Origin: Syngnathus acus
Lineage: Eukaryota > Chordata > Actinopteri > Syngnathiformes > Syngnathidae
Direction: 5' to 3'
DNA: 64,000 nt
NCBI RefSeq assembly: GCF_901709675.1
Contig: NC_051091.1
Coordinates: 4,374,967-4,438,966 of the forward strand
Shown: positions 47,171 to 59,723 of the stretch, in pieces
How positions within the stretch are numbered: the stretch's first letter is position 1
Layout of the letters: each line of letters begins with the position of its first letter
Made by a program: the position numbers and the translations under genes
Notes under the pieces: generated by a model
What the model saw: the letters and a program-made list of their open reading frames with translations, nothing else
The model's database searches: none
Told to the model about the DNA's origin: nothing

Positions 47171-49604
47171 TACAACACACACATGCACGCACGCACGCGC
47201 ACACACGAGGCACTGGCTGCCTGCCAGCAGCAAAATCTCAGCCTCCATACTTGTTCATTGTAATTCAACTCAGCGTTACTTTCTTCTGTGCTCACCCTGA
47301 CCCAGGGAAACCAAGCGCGCCTCCGCTAATCTCTTCAAATACAGCCTCTGTAAAGCGGATCGATGTTCAAATGACTTTTTTTTTACCGACATAATTAACA
47401 CTTTAAGGCAGTGGATCAGTGCATCAACATAAAGCTAACATGCTGACTCTGCACACACACACACGTACACGATGGGACTTATTTTATTAACGCAGTGCTT
47501 CGATGGCACACACATCAGATTTGCAAACAACTGCTTCTAAACTTGACTCAGTGTGATAAACTGCAGGTGGAGCTCATCAACAACCAACTGGCTTGCCTTC
47601 TCCTCTCGTGTCTGTACACAATGACGATGAAACGACAAGATTTATCTTCAAGCTATTCCCGAGCAAGTTTCCAATGATGTACATGGGCCTCGGTCTTAAA
47701 TCTCTCCGCCTCGGTCCCTGCCGCCGCTGACCCTCTTCGATCCTACTAATCACTTGTGCGCATGGCCTACCTGCAGAACGCCACCAACTCATTTTTCTCC
47801 CGAGCTCACTGCCACGGCTTGCTCTCTGGATGTCTCATTAAAGGCGCTCTATCTAATGAGATTACGCCTTGGGGATTAATGGTGTGGCTAATTGATAGAC
47901 ACGCCGCCAGAGAGGATTTAAATCCCTTTAAATCCCCAGTGGTTTTTTTGGCACTCCGGCTGACTAATTGAAATCACAGGAATGGACACAAATATAGTTC
48001 TTGACCCCCCACCACACACACTGCTGCGCCGCCGCTTCTGCCGAGATCCAATAATAAACCTAATTTGTGGGTGATTTATTAGGAAAATAAAGCTACGGCC
48101 TACCACTAAGCGGTCAAGATTACAAGCTGCAATAAATTTGCTGCACTATATGCAAAGTCCATTATTCTACGTTATAGACATATTCTAAAGACAAACCAAT
48201 CATCTCATTTAGGGTTTCTATTTCTGTATTCCACGGGCATGGCTCATGAACGTTTCGTCTCCCAGAGTGAAGGGAAAATGTGTGTTTTGTATCTGAAAGC
48301 AGTATTTTTAAAATAAGAGAGCAAAAACAGCATTTGAAATGCAGAACACTAGCAAAACAAAAACCTCCTTTAACCAAAACCGGCAGCAAATTTCATCACT
48401 ACGTGAAAATGATGTATGTTACAGTGTTTTTATTTTTTCAGTGTCTTTATACAGAGTATATTTATACAGTTTCTGTTGACTATTTTCACATTCTCACCAC
48501 ATACTAACAAGTGATTTGAAGAAAACTTGGAAAAAAAAAATCATGCACCTTCCAAGACTGTCGCTGGACTGTAAAAAACGGGAATGTTAAAGGTGTGGAT
48601 AATGTTTCGGGGCTTGATTCTGAGTCATTTAAGGTCCCCGCTTTCTTCAGATCATGCCAATAGAAGTTTAACAAGTGTGGAGAAAGCAACACAACAACCA
48701 TAGAGGGCAGGCAAACATCTCAACATCAAGGCTCCCTAAATGTCTGAGTCCACAGAGGAAAGGCAGGCATTCTCCACCAATTTACAAATCCCAAATCAGT
48801 ATAAAAATGATGTAACACAATACCGGCTCGTCCCTGGATTTGTGTGATACTTGTGACCGAGAAACAGAACAACTCCTTGGGCAAGAAGTTTGTCCTCGCT
48901 AACTTGGGGCCTTGTTCCCGTGAGCGTGAATAGTGTGTCCTGGTTGTGCCTTTCTCTCCTGGACCGCGCTGAAGGGGAGGGGGCGGGGTTTCAGGGGGTA
49001 GTGACGGGCAAGGCCGAAGGGCAGGCGATGACGCACGCGACAGACCTCTCCCGTACTGCATGAATGGCAACCGATCCTGAGATAGCAGGAGTCTGATACA
49101 AAAATCACACCACAAAAGGCACTTTATAAAATGACAGTGCTTCTGTTCTAAGGAAATTCAAGTTGAGAGAGTCACAGGGCATATCCCCGGAAACATTCTC
49201 TTCAGCGTGAGACTAAAGCAAGACGTGGTCATTTTCTTTTGAACAATCAATCAAAGCTTAAGTTCAGGAGGTGCGCCTCTCACGACCGCCTTGATTTGTC
49301 CCCAGAGAGTTCGGGGTCCAGCACGGTGAGAGAACAACAACAACAAAAGAAAGAGAACAATACGGACACATTTGAAAAGTATAAAGCCAGAATACAGTTG
49401 CAGTGGACTTCATGTTTCCAGTGAGCTTCAACAGCCCATGTAAGGGTCCACTCCTCACATGTCTCCAACCTGGGTCACGTCTCCGGCTTGTACCCGTGCT
49501 TTCCGGGGGGGGCGTCCGTCCAAATGAGCCGCCTCACGCCGAAGAACCCCCCCGCCCTCTCGCAAGCCGTCCCCGCCCACCCCATCCCCTCCCCTCCTTC
49601 GCTC
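47171..49604 (-). other. Probable cdh4 3' untranslated region
   Basis: No other gene is supported downstream of the cdh4 stop. A (CA)n/(CG) stretch lies at 47177-47208 and another 'acacacacacacg' near 47453. The UTR end is uncertain. Confidence 0.4.
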
Positions 49605-52600
49605 TCAGTCATCGTCCCCTCCACCGTAGAGGTCCGCCAGCTTCTTGAAACGAGGGCCCCAGTCGTTGAGGTAGTCGTAGTCTTGGTCACCCGAGTTGGT
49701 GGAGTTGAGCGAGCTGACAGAGCCGGCGGTCGAACCGTTGCCCTCGTAGTCAAACACCAGCAGGGAGTCGTAGGGCGGCGCCGTGGGATCGTTGTCTGCT
49801 GCCCGAAGACCCTGGAGATGTGAGAGATTCATTGTGACGGGTTTTTGAGTGGGATACAATGTAGGTATGGTCAGTCGTACATCATGAATGAAATCTCCGA
49901 TGTCTCCAGGGTGGGGCAGACTGGGTCTGACGGGATACTGCGACTCTGGGATGACAGGCCTTTCATCCACTCGGCGTACTCCCACCGGTTTACTGATGAT
50001 GTGGTCCAAAGATTCTGGTTGCTGGAGCTGGCTCAGGTCATAGTCCTGGACAAAGCCCATGGAGACAAAGGTGCAAAATTTTCCAAAGTCTGTCTGCAAG
50101 AATTGGAAAATCTGAGGCTGCAATATTTTACAAATCTCATCAATGCTCAAGGATCGTCAACTGGTGGTCTGCGGCCCTTTAGTGGTCCGTGGCGGTATTG
50201 CAGGTGAAATTGGAAACGGAAAATAATTGTAACAATTGGTACTAATTCTAACAGAAGCCCTATTGGAATAAGTCAGCCCATTTTAAAACAGTGAACCCTA
50301 GACATCAACTAACTCTTTCTGTGTCTTGGTGTTTTCATCAAGTGTAGCAAATTTTATTAGGTTCCCCCCCCCCCTCTCCTAGCAACGTTACAGGGGGTAC
50401 TAATTCTAACAGCAGCCCTATTACACTAAGTCAACCCGTGAGAATAAGTACTGCGATTCCCAAAATAGACATACAGATGCAAATAAATAGCCTGTATAGG
50501 TCAATCGTCCTTCGGTGCAAAATAAAATAATATTCCGCCAAAGCAGAGGCCTCCGAGTTGCTTCTTGGTTATAATGGTGGTCGATTTGAAAGAAAAAAAA
50601 AGTTGAAAACCCCCGCTGTAATACACTTGTGAACTTCTTTGCTTGTCACATGCTTATACACCCACACATTCTCTTGACACGCAAATGTTGTTGCACTCAT
50701 TTGGCTGCGATTTATATGTTCATTACTGTGAAGCGCTTGCTCTTTCCTAATTATTATTCCTCAACGGTTTCTGTCAGGATAAATAACTATATTCTATATC
50801 ACATTTGCTAAGATTTTGTTTTGCAGTTGAGTCATCGCAAGGTCATGCTCCAGGCAAAAGTGGTGGTGCAGATACTTTTCTGAGAAGACTACACGACTAG
50901 TTAGTGTGTCTGGGCATTTTCGCCATGGAGAGCATTTGTGAATAGAAAAGAAAAAAAAAAAAAAAACATTTTTGATCTTGCGTGTGTTACCAGAAAAGCA
51001 TTTTCTGCTCCGCACAAAGTAAACATGCAGTCTTGCTGACCTCGATTTGCCAAGTCTTATTGAGTTATACACCAGCAGGGAGTTATTCTCCCGAAGTTAA
51101 TGGGAGTTTTGTGTTCATCATGTCAAAATTGCTCGTGTCTGATAACAGCCTTTTGGTGACTGCATTCCCGACATACCTGATCCTCCTCTCCTCCACCTTC
51201 CTCATCATATTTGAGGATATTGTCTCTGACGTCGTCTTCAGGGTCGATGAGAAGGGGCTTTGCCTGCTTCTCCTTCTCTCTGCGTTTCATCCACACCACA
51301 AACAAGAGAACCATGCCTGCAAGGAACACACACCAAACATTTTCAGCTGCGTGTTTGAAATCTCAAAATAGCATTCATGATCAAAACTTAAGAGTGTGAT
51401 GTCACTAATCGCTTTGGTCCAGTGGTACAGCTAGAATTTTATTCTTGAAAGGGGGAGGGGGGTGTCGAGCAAAGTGTTGATAAATGTGCTATGTTCTTGT
51501 TGGGCAACGGGGAGGGCAGGGGGTTGTGGCAAAAAAATCCTGGAAAATTTTGAACCCCCCCAAAAGCCATTTATAAAGCCGATGCTTTGTTTGGCATTTT
51601 CAAAATTCAAATTGAAAAAAGGAATTAATTATTAACCGTACACGTCACGATAGAAATGAAAATACAGCGAGAAGGACGAAGAGAATTGCTCGGCCTTTTT
51701 TTCCTGCTCACGTTAAACATTTATGTGGCCGTGTGTTACCAGGAAGACTTCATTGGCTCTAAAGGCCAATGAAAAGCTGCTATAAAGGAGAAAGAAAATC
51801 AGTCCAAAATAAAGACTCCATGAATGACACTCCTGTTGTTTCATTCAGTTAGTCGTACTTACTGAGTAGCACAATGATACAGATGAGTATGGCGATGATG
51901 GCGCCTGTGCCGAGGCCGGCGGCCGCGACGGCCCCCGTGGCGCTGCAGTCCCCGTTGTCGTCACACGGACACACTTTGACTCGGATCAAGGAGCGGTTGG
52001 AAAGTTGAGGGTTCCCGGAGTCCGACACGGTGATGGGAATCTCGTACACGCCGGCCTCCAAGTATGGAATCCTTAACCTCAGCTGAGCATGGTCGCCTGG
52101 AAAGCACGTCAGGACATGAAGTCAATGTGTATCGTTACGAGTAAGCGCACACTCGACTGTTTTTCCTCGTCATATTAGAGTTACAGACACATTTACGACT
52201 TAACGGCAATGTAACTTTTAGTATGCACGAATGCGTCAACATGGAGCCGTGACTCCCAGTGGGAGGCGATTTCAAGTGTGTAATCAGCTTTGTCCTGAAG
52301 GCAAGTGTTGTGATACATTCATCCGGGTGGATTAGTTGACAGATGGGTTACTCGGGGGACAAGGGGATGTGAATAGATCTCGTTTGTCACAAATGGTAGA
52401 TCATATGTCAACGCTGGATGCAACCTGTATCTCTCACTCGGAGACATTTTGTCAAAGTTTTGCTCGGGGAGCTCAGAGCAACCCTCTGCTATGTGATGGC
52501 AACATTTCTTTTGTTTAGGTTTTGCACCTGACTATTTACTTGACATTCATGGAGCCAGTTGGTCAAAATAATTGCCTAGCACTTAAATGGTACAATCACT

Positions 52601-55600
52601 GAATCCTCCATATTATGATGTCAAGCATGATCTTACCGCTGAGTCTGGTAATGGTCCAATTGCGGCGCAAACTGGGAGGATAGGCCGGTAGATCAAAACC
52701 AAACGGTCCCACATTGGGGTCTGAATCAGCGTCTGAAGCTGTGATATTGATTTTGGAGTTTGGGCGTGCCCGCTGGCACACTTGCGCCTCCTGGGGTATC
52801 AGCACGGGCGGGTTATCATTCACATCGATCAAGTAGATCTGGAGGGTTCCTGTCCCGCTGGCTTGAGGCGAGCCTGGATAGAGAGGAGAGCAAGTTGGAG
52901 GGGAAAACACCGGAGGAGTCGCTAAGCGAGATGAGGGCGAAGTAATGGAGGTGAGAGGAAAACGCATGCAAATTGCATTAAAAAAAAACATAAGAAGACT
53001 TGGAGGCAGTCTGGCAATGACGCTGTTATCTTTGCGCAGCACTGCTGGCAGACACAAAGTACGACTCGCAACACAAGCTCAGAGAAGAGCGTCACAAGGA
53101 TTAGTTTGGGAGACGTTGGCGCTGAAAGTTTGGGGCATGATCACCCAAAATACAATTATAATAATATTATAATAATATATATATATATATATAGAGAGAG
53201 AAAGAAATTATATTAGTATTATAATTGTTTATTATTATAATTTTACATACTATATAATTATAATAATAATAATAATAATAATAATAATTATTATTATAAT
53301 TATTATTATCATAATTGTAAAATACAATCCTAGAGTAGAATCCTGTACATTACACCTACAGTGGCTTCTATATTCTACAAGATGTTGGCGAATTTTTGCT
53401 CATTTGTCCAGAAAACCATTTGAGGGTGTTGGATGACGGACAAGAGGGCCTGGCTCGCTCTCGGCGTTCGACACATCCTAAAGGTCCTAAAGGTCAGGGC
53501 TGTCAAGCGCTTGCACTTCAAAGTCATCTGAGAATCCCTTGATGGCTCTTGCCAGTTATGCCAAATTCATGAGCGCAGAACAGAAGAAAACTTTAATCAA
53601 ACTGTTTCCACAAAGCTGGAAGCAGAGACTTGTCCAAAATGATCCGATCAAAAAGAAACCACCCACAATGAAGGAAAAGGACTTTTGAGCAAATAACTTT
53701 TTGCCGGTTTGTTAAAAACGTCTTCCGCAAGCCTTTGCTTGTCCAACGACAGAAGCTTTACAGGACGGGAAAAGGATGAGGATTGAAACTTGCTTTTACA
53801 TTAACATTAGTCACACAAAACCATAACTTTTGGAGAACACGCTGTTAAGGTTGGTTTGAGTTTTTGGGTAAAGAAATGACATTTTAAGAAAGATAGCCGA
53901 ATCGATCATTCAAACAAATCAAAACTAGATTCTGGAAATTCAGGAAGCAATTTGGTTTGATTTCATCTGATGTGTTGGCTTTATGTTGGAAACTAAACAT
54001 GCTGCTCTGCTGAACAAATGGCGTATATTGCCGCCTTGAGCAGCATGCGGCCCTTCCCCACACACGGTCAGGAAGCTCAACTAAATTAGTGATGCAAAGA
54101 AACTCATCAGTGTGACTTTAACACTCTCCCAGACAACAAGTTGGTGCATAAACTATGGAAAAAGTCGATGACCAAAAGGCTTCGGGCTCATCGACTGTCT
54201 TGTCACTTATGATTGGCTGGGAGCTTTGTTGCTTCCTTTTGGCTTGAGCGGAATAAGTTAACCAATTCCGCAATCAATCGGCTGATGACACTGAGTCTCT
54301 CGCTTGAATCACTGCACTTGTTGGGTCTTACACAGAGAGCGACCTTCTCTATTGTAAGCGTTTAGTTGGTTGTAAACTCTTGTGCGAAATACAAGCTGTT
54401 GACATTGACATTCATTTTACTATTATTTGCTCGACGTGGGCTGCGTGACACTCAAGCTGCAGCCTCGCTGGCTATGGAACATCGCATTATTGGTGCTACA
54501 CTGTTGCAAGAAACTGATGACTTGGAAAAAAAAATCACATTGAATGTGCTTGAGGTTGTAATTTGCACTTAGAGTGCATTGGCTTTCATGCAAAAGGTTG
54601 AGGTTGGAATCCTGCTGTATAATTAAAGAGCACGTTTGAGTGTGAAAGTAGCATACTGTACGTCGTGGCTTTTATAGTGCCATTGGAACTAAGCCGGCGG
54701 CCATGACCTTTAAATGAATGAATCACGTGGCCGTAATCAAGACATTCTGTTGACCAACAATGTCTTTAATTAGCGTCGTCTAAGTGCAGTGGTGTCGAGT
54801 TCATTTCTATGTCGAAATGCATTGGATTTATGGTTTTCATCAGAGGGCTGACAAAAAATATATTGTAATGTGTAATCAAATAATATTATTACATATACAC
54901 AATTGCGTCTGATTGTTTGTATGTATATTACCAACACACTGAATTACAAGTCACAGGAAATAGAAATGATTCTGTGAAATTGGTTAAAATAAAGAAACAA
55001 AATCACTTTTCAGTCTAATATATTTTTTCCTAAATGATAAGACCAAATCCATATTCCCGGAAACATGAGGTCAAAACAATTTATTTACTTTAATGGCAAA
55101 CAGGCCTTCAATTTGATTCCTGTGGTCCAAGTTTATAAAAAAAAGGCATGTTTGATAAAGTTAGTATGTTGCGCAAACGCTGCCATCCTCACTTACCAGA
55201 CTTACCATTGTCGAAGGCCAGAAATGTGGCCTCATATATGTTGTTTTTCACATACATGGATTCTCGGTCAAGTAGGGCCATTGTCGTTATCTGACCGTTG
55301 GTCCTGTTGATCCTCAGCCAGTTTGCGGGATCTGATAGCTTTGAATATCTGTGCACACATTCGTCCGGAGAGAAAAAAAAAAAGACAAATGGATCATTAA
55401 ATTTAGCAGAAAGTTTACAATATTTACATTTTCCTGCTAGAGTAGCTTACACTGCTCTATGAAAGAAGAATTTGGTTGAGCCCTCCTGAGTGTAAGAGTT
55501 CGACCCTGTGCTAAACTTGTGCTGGGCACAAAAATAAAGGCTGTAATGTTATTTTCATCCAAAGGGACTGTATTAATTCTCAAGATATTTGTATACCTGA

Positions 55601-58600
55601 AATAGCCATCAGGTTTGTACCCTTTGAAAAGTGCAGCTCCACATGGAGATCAACATATGTTAGCCAAGTATCAGTTAATTAGCGCAGAAACATGAACGCA
55701 TCAGGCAAAGCTGTCGAACAGCTTTCTCGACTGCACCGCTCTTCATACCCACGAGGACAAACTGCAACTTCCGTTGTCGCTGATCCGACAAAGTTGACAG
55801 AGCTGAAACTGACAACCACAATTACAGATGACAATTAACAACTGACGTTACGACTAAGGAGGGGGGGGGGGGGATTCTGTGATTGAAAAAAGAAAACAGC
55901 AAAAGACTTTGCTACCCAATTAAAAAAGTGGTTGGGTTGTGCCAAGAGGGGTATCCAGAATAAAAATCGTCATTGATGCCAGCGACTCGATGGGACAAGC
56001 CCAAAGTCACGACAACTGTCATGGACATACGGCAATGAAGTTGTTATCTTCCATCCTTTAAAAACAAAAATGTGGATGATATCTTACAGAGAGCGAGCTA
56101 AACCGTATTAACGGGCAAACCAGATGGCTAATGGCCTCAAAGCTCTTCTTGAAAAGGAATTTTTTTCCTCAAAAAAAAAGCAAGAACCTCAGAAAGCCAA
56201 TCTGGCTCTTTTCCCATTCACCACTTACTGGTGTTTGTAGGGCTACTTTTGAGCATTACTTTTTTCTGCACGTGTGTGGGAGTTCACGCAAGGTCACCCG
56301 AACCGAGCGTAGACGTGAGCATCTGCTGGCAAGCTGCTGTGGTGGAGACGGCAACTCTGAGCTCATATCAATAACACCACCACACTGACAGAGAAGAAAA
56401 AGACCAGCGGTCAGTGGGAGCAAAAGAAAAGACGAAGCACAAAAGGGGGTTGCCTCTCTCGCTGGGAAAAGCTTGTGTGACATGTAAGCAAAAATATAAA
56501 TGCGCCATTTGTATGAAAACAAAAGTGGCCATTTCTATGTGTCGACAAGAAGGCCACTTCGGTGCTAAACATATGCGCTCGGTGGTTTGTTGGTGGAAGA
56601 GGTCATCTGAGTGACATTAAGAAAAATCAATGGCTCTCAGTGGCACTCGCGACAGAGTAGAATGAAGCCGCCGGGCCTCGGAGTGCACGTGGGAGTGTCT
56701 GGTGTGCGGGGTCGATGCCTGGGCGGCGCAACGCGGGTCGGCCACGTTCCTACCGATGGCCAACATAATCAATTAGGAGGAAGAGGGCCCGACGTCCCAC
56801 TCGTTATACGATGACCCCTTCACACCGCACCGGACAACCGGGAGGCGACACTATCTTAAAGTTTGTGCATGGAGACCCGCTTGAAAATGTCAGCGTGCGG
56901 TGTTGAAGGAGAAGCGTGAACTTTGGTGCAAGTGCTCCCCGTGGATCGAGGAGCGGCACCAAACTGAGAACAAACTCACAATGCGCTAAGAAGCAATCAA
57001 GTCAGGCTTTAACCTTTAAATGACTTTTCATGAAAACGAGCGAGTATGGGAATTTAAAGTCATGTTTGGCCAACTCACTTTAATGCTGTCGATTCTGATC
57101 AGTGAATAAGTGAGCCAAGTGGGCTAAAGAAACCTAAATTAATTTGATTTTAGCTAGCACAACTTTGGCTTGATTTACTGATCCCAAATCAATGCGAGCC
57201 CCATTACGATATGATCTTTGGAATTTGAGAGGTTTGAGCCAATCCCAGCTGACTTTCTGGAAAGACTGGAGCTTGGATTAGGGCCTTGAAACCGTGAGGG
57301 GGATTTTTATTGCGCCGCCCTTGTGGGCATATTGGTGGAAAACATGGCCCAGTGGTTTCTTTGTATTTCTTGGATTACAATTTCCATGATAATGGAAGGT
57401 AACATTCTGCTAGTACCTGACAATCTGATGGACAAAGTGGTCCGGGTCCTGAGCTGAAAACACGGTAAGCGTCGTCCCTGCCGAAACGCCCTCCTCAAAG
57501 CGGATCGGTTTGGGGTTAACCGGGAAAACGGGAGGCTCGTTCACATCCTGAACCGAGATGGTGACGCCGGCAGTGGACTGGAGCGATGACTGGATGCCAC
57601 TGGCCAAGTGGGCTTGATTGGACACCACCACGGTCAGCATGAAAGCCCGGTTCATCTCAAAGTCCACTGGCTAGAGAGGATGCATGAGAGGCGATCAGGA
57701 AAACAAAAGATTTCTCAGATGATTATCATCAAAGACATTTCATCAAGAGTCACCTTAATTACAGTCAGCATGCCCTCATTGGTGACAGGGTTTGTGCGGA
57801 TGGTGAAATGTCCGGAAGGGTCTCCGCTGACAATACGGTACACCGCGTTCCAGTTGGGACTGTGAGGCTGATCCCGGTCCACCACCGTCAGGTTGGCCAC
57901 CACCACATTCACTTTGTTCTCTGGCACCTCTCCGGAAAACTGCATAGCGACACGAGGAGGACAAATTGACATTACATAGATGCAACAACAACCACATTTT
58001 GTATATTTGTCCAATCCATTCATTATCCAATTTGGACATTATTTGTTCTCATTCAGGTTGTGAGTGAGCTGGAGCTTATCTCAGATGACTGGACAGAATT
58101 CTACTGCCTCATCTTTATGGGACTCAAGTAGCATCTGAGCTACCTCTTCTTTGCGCTTGAGCCCCAACTTCCTCACATCTCTACCTCTCCTCCTGCCATG
58201 CCCTGCAGTACGGCCCGGGCGACAAGCACGGGGACTGAAATAAAAAATGCAGCACTGGCTTGCGAGCGCCTCTGTTTCATGCTCGCCCCAAGCTTTTAGC
58301 ACAAACAACTAAAAACCTTCCAAGCCAGTTTGGCCATCCTGCCACTCAGCCAAATGGAATAGACGCTCTCAGAGGCACACTTAATGATGCGGACTGGAAG
58401 TGAGGGCAAAATGGCCACTCTCTCGACAGAAATGTGAACGAGCGTGGGGCAAACGTTAATTGTTACAAGGGACTCCAGTGCACTTTGCAAATGGAATCGA
58501 AAAGTAAATCGGTAAAACCTCATTCAAATGCCATAAAACCTATTGACGACACAATGCTTTCTAGGCTCTTGTGCTGTCCAGATAAAATTAAAAATATGAA

Positions 58601-59723
58601 CAATTATAGAAATTAATAAACCTAAAATAAGAGTTGAGGCCCATGAGGATGGCAATGGGGGTTCGAAAACCTGCCAAAGTATTTAGCAAGAGCAATGCAA
58701 AATGAATGATTCAATTAGCATGAAATAAAATACTACTACACTAAAAGCTTTTTCAGCAGTAGGAGTAGATGGCTGCTGTGGCTTCACAGCGGCGTGATGA
58801 GGAAGGAACACTGAGGAACCAGCTTGTAACCTTATTCTTATTTCGCCACCTCACACAGCCAAGTCGCTTTGCATTCCTGCTGCTTTTAAACTCACATCAA
58901 AGCGGAGAGCAGCAGAGGGAAGCGTGAATCAAAAATCAAACGTTCTCGTCCTCTTTCAGGTATTTCAGCGCTTCAGCTTTCGGTTTTGATTAGGACGACA
59001 CGCGCGGACACATAGCACCAACGTTGGCATCCAATTAAAACAGATTATTTTTTTGGCCCTATAGCAAGATTCAATTCAATGTGTCCACATCAATGTTAAA
59101 CTTAAATCAGAGAATTAAGGAAAAGTGCCAGTTGTTGCTACACAACAGTGTCACAACTCTTGTTGATGCGCAACACTACAGTTGACTGCTATCGTGAGGA
59201 CCGGCGTCGGCGGCCAGCAACACAGATGGAGGTTGTGCGAGCGAGGAGCTCCCCGTTTGCTGACATCTGGGGAGCTCTTATCAGAGCGCGCGACTGGAAC
59301 TGTCCTGGCATGCGGCGGACGACAGCAAAGCCAAGGGGACGGAGATCACACTGTGTGATGCTGACACTGCTTACATCGCCTGTGGCTTCTGATGCAGAAA
59401 GTAACACCATCTCTTGACTTTCAGAATATAAGACACAATATATGGGTTATATATAGTCTTATTTCTGTCTTGTGGTGTTAATGGAGCATGAAGGTATTAT
59501 GTAACACCAAATCTTACTGGGATAGTTTTCCCCTCAGGAGCAGGAAGTTCAAAATGTTCACTCAGTTTCTTCGTTTTGCACTCACCGTCCTGACTGTTAG
59601 TTCTGGGGGATTGTCGTTGATGTCTGTGATGGAGATCAAGGCTGTGGCTGTGTTGGACAAGCCAAAGTTCAAGTTTCCTTCCATGTCAGTGGCTTGGACA
59701 ATAATAGTGTACTGGGAGACTTT
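49605..59723 (-). CDS. cdh4: Cadherin-4 (R-cadherin), 3' exons only
   Basis: CDH4 is a classical type I cadherin: calcium-dependent homophilic adhesion through extracellular repeats, with the tail bound by p120- and beta-catenin. Nine coding exons were placed, gene order: 59723-59586, 57939-57754, 57670-57417, 55348-55206, 52873-52637, 52096-51863, 51316-51177, 50045-49881 and 49811-49605. They total 1704 nt, i.e. 567 aa plus stop, in frame. Visible parts are the end of EC2 ([20 protein letters not shown]), EC3-EC5 with [17 protein letters not shown] and DVNDNPPV linkers, CPCDDNGDC before the membrane segment ([20 protein letters not shown]), [14 protein letters not shown], and the catenin-binding [19 protein letters not shown]. 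Tail wording and the taf4 neighbour favour CDH4 over CDH2. The first exons (signal, prodomain, EC1 and part of EC2) lie right of the window. Confidence 0.95.
50140..50615. mobile_element. hAT-like non-autonomous element in a cdh4 intron
   Basis: The left end, 'aaggatcgtcaactggtgg' then 'ctgcggccc', and the right end, 'gttgaaaacccccgctg', are roughly inverted and resemble hAT termini (CAGCGG..TTTTCAAC). Inside, 'ggtactaattctaacag(a/c)agccctatt' occurs twice (50238 and 50397). No 8-bp target duplication was convincing. Confidence 0.4.
53160..53335. repeat. AT-rich microsatellite cluster in a cdh4 intron
   Basis: The cluster contains (TA)n at about 53177-53192, a GAGAGA stretch, then TTATTA / TAATAA runs through about 53310. 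It can fold on itself because TAATAA and TTATTA arms oppose each other. Confidence 0.85.
53345..53660. repeat. Degraded dispersed teleost repeat
   Basis: The phrases 'cagaaaaccatttgagg', 'gacaagagggcctggctcgctctc' and, later, 'aaactgtttccacaaagctgg' occur in the order seen in an abundant fish DNA-transposon-derived repeat. The copy is strongly diverged; the family name is uncertain. Confidence 0.4.
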
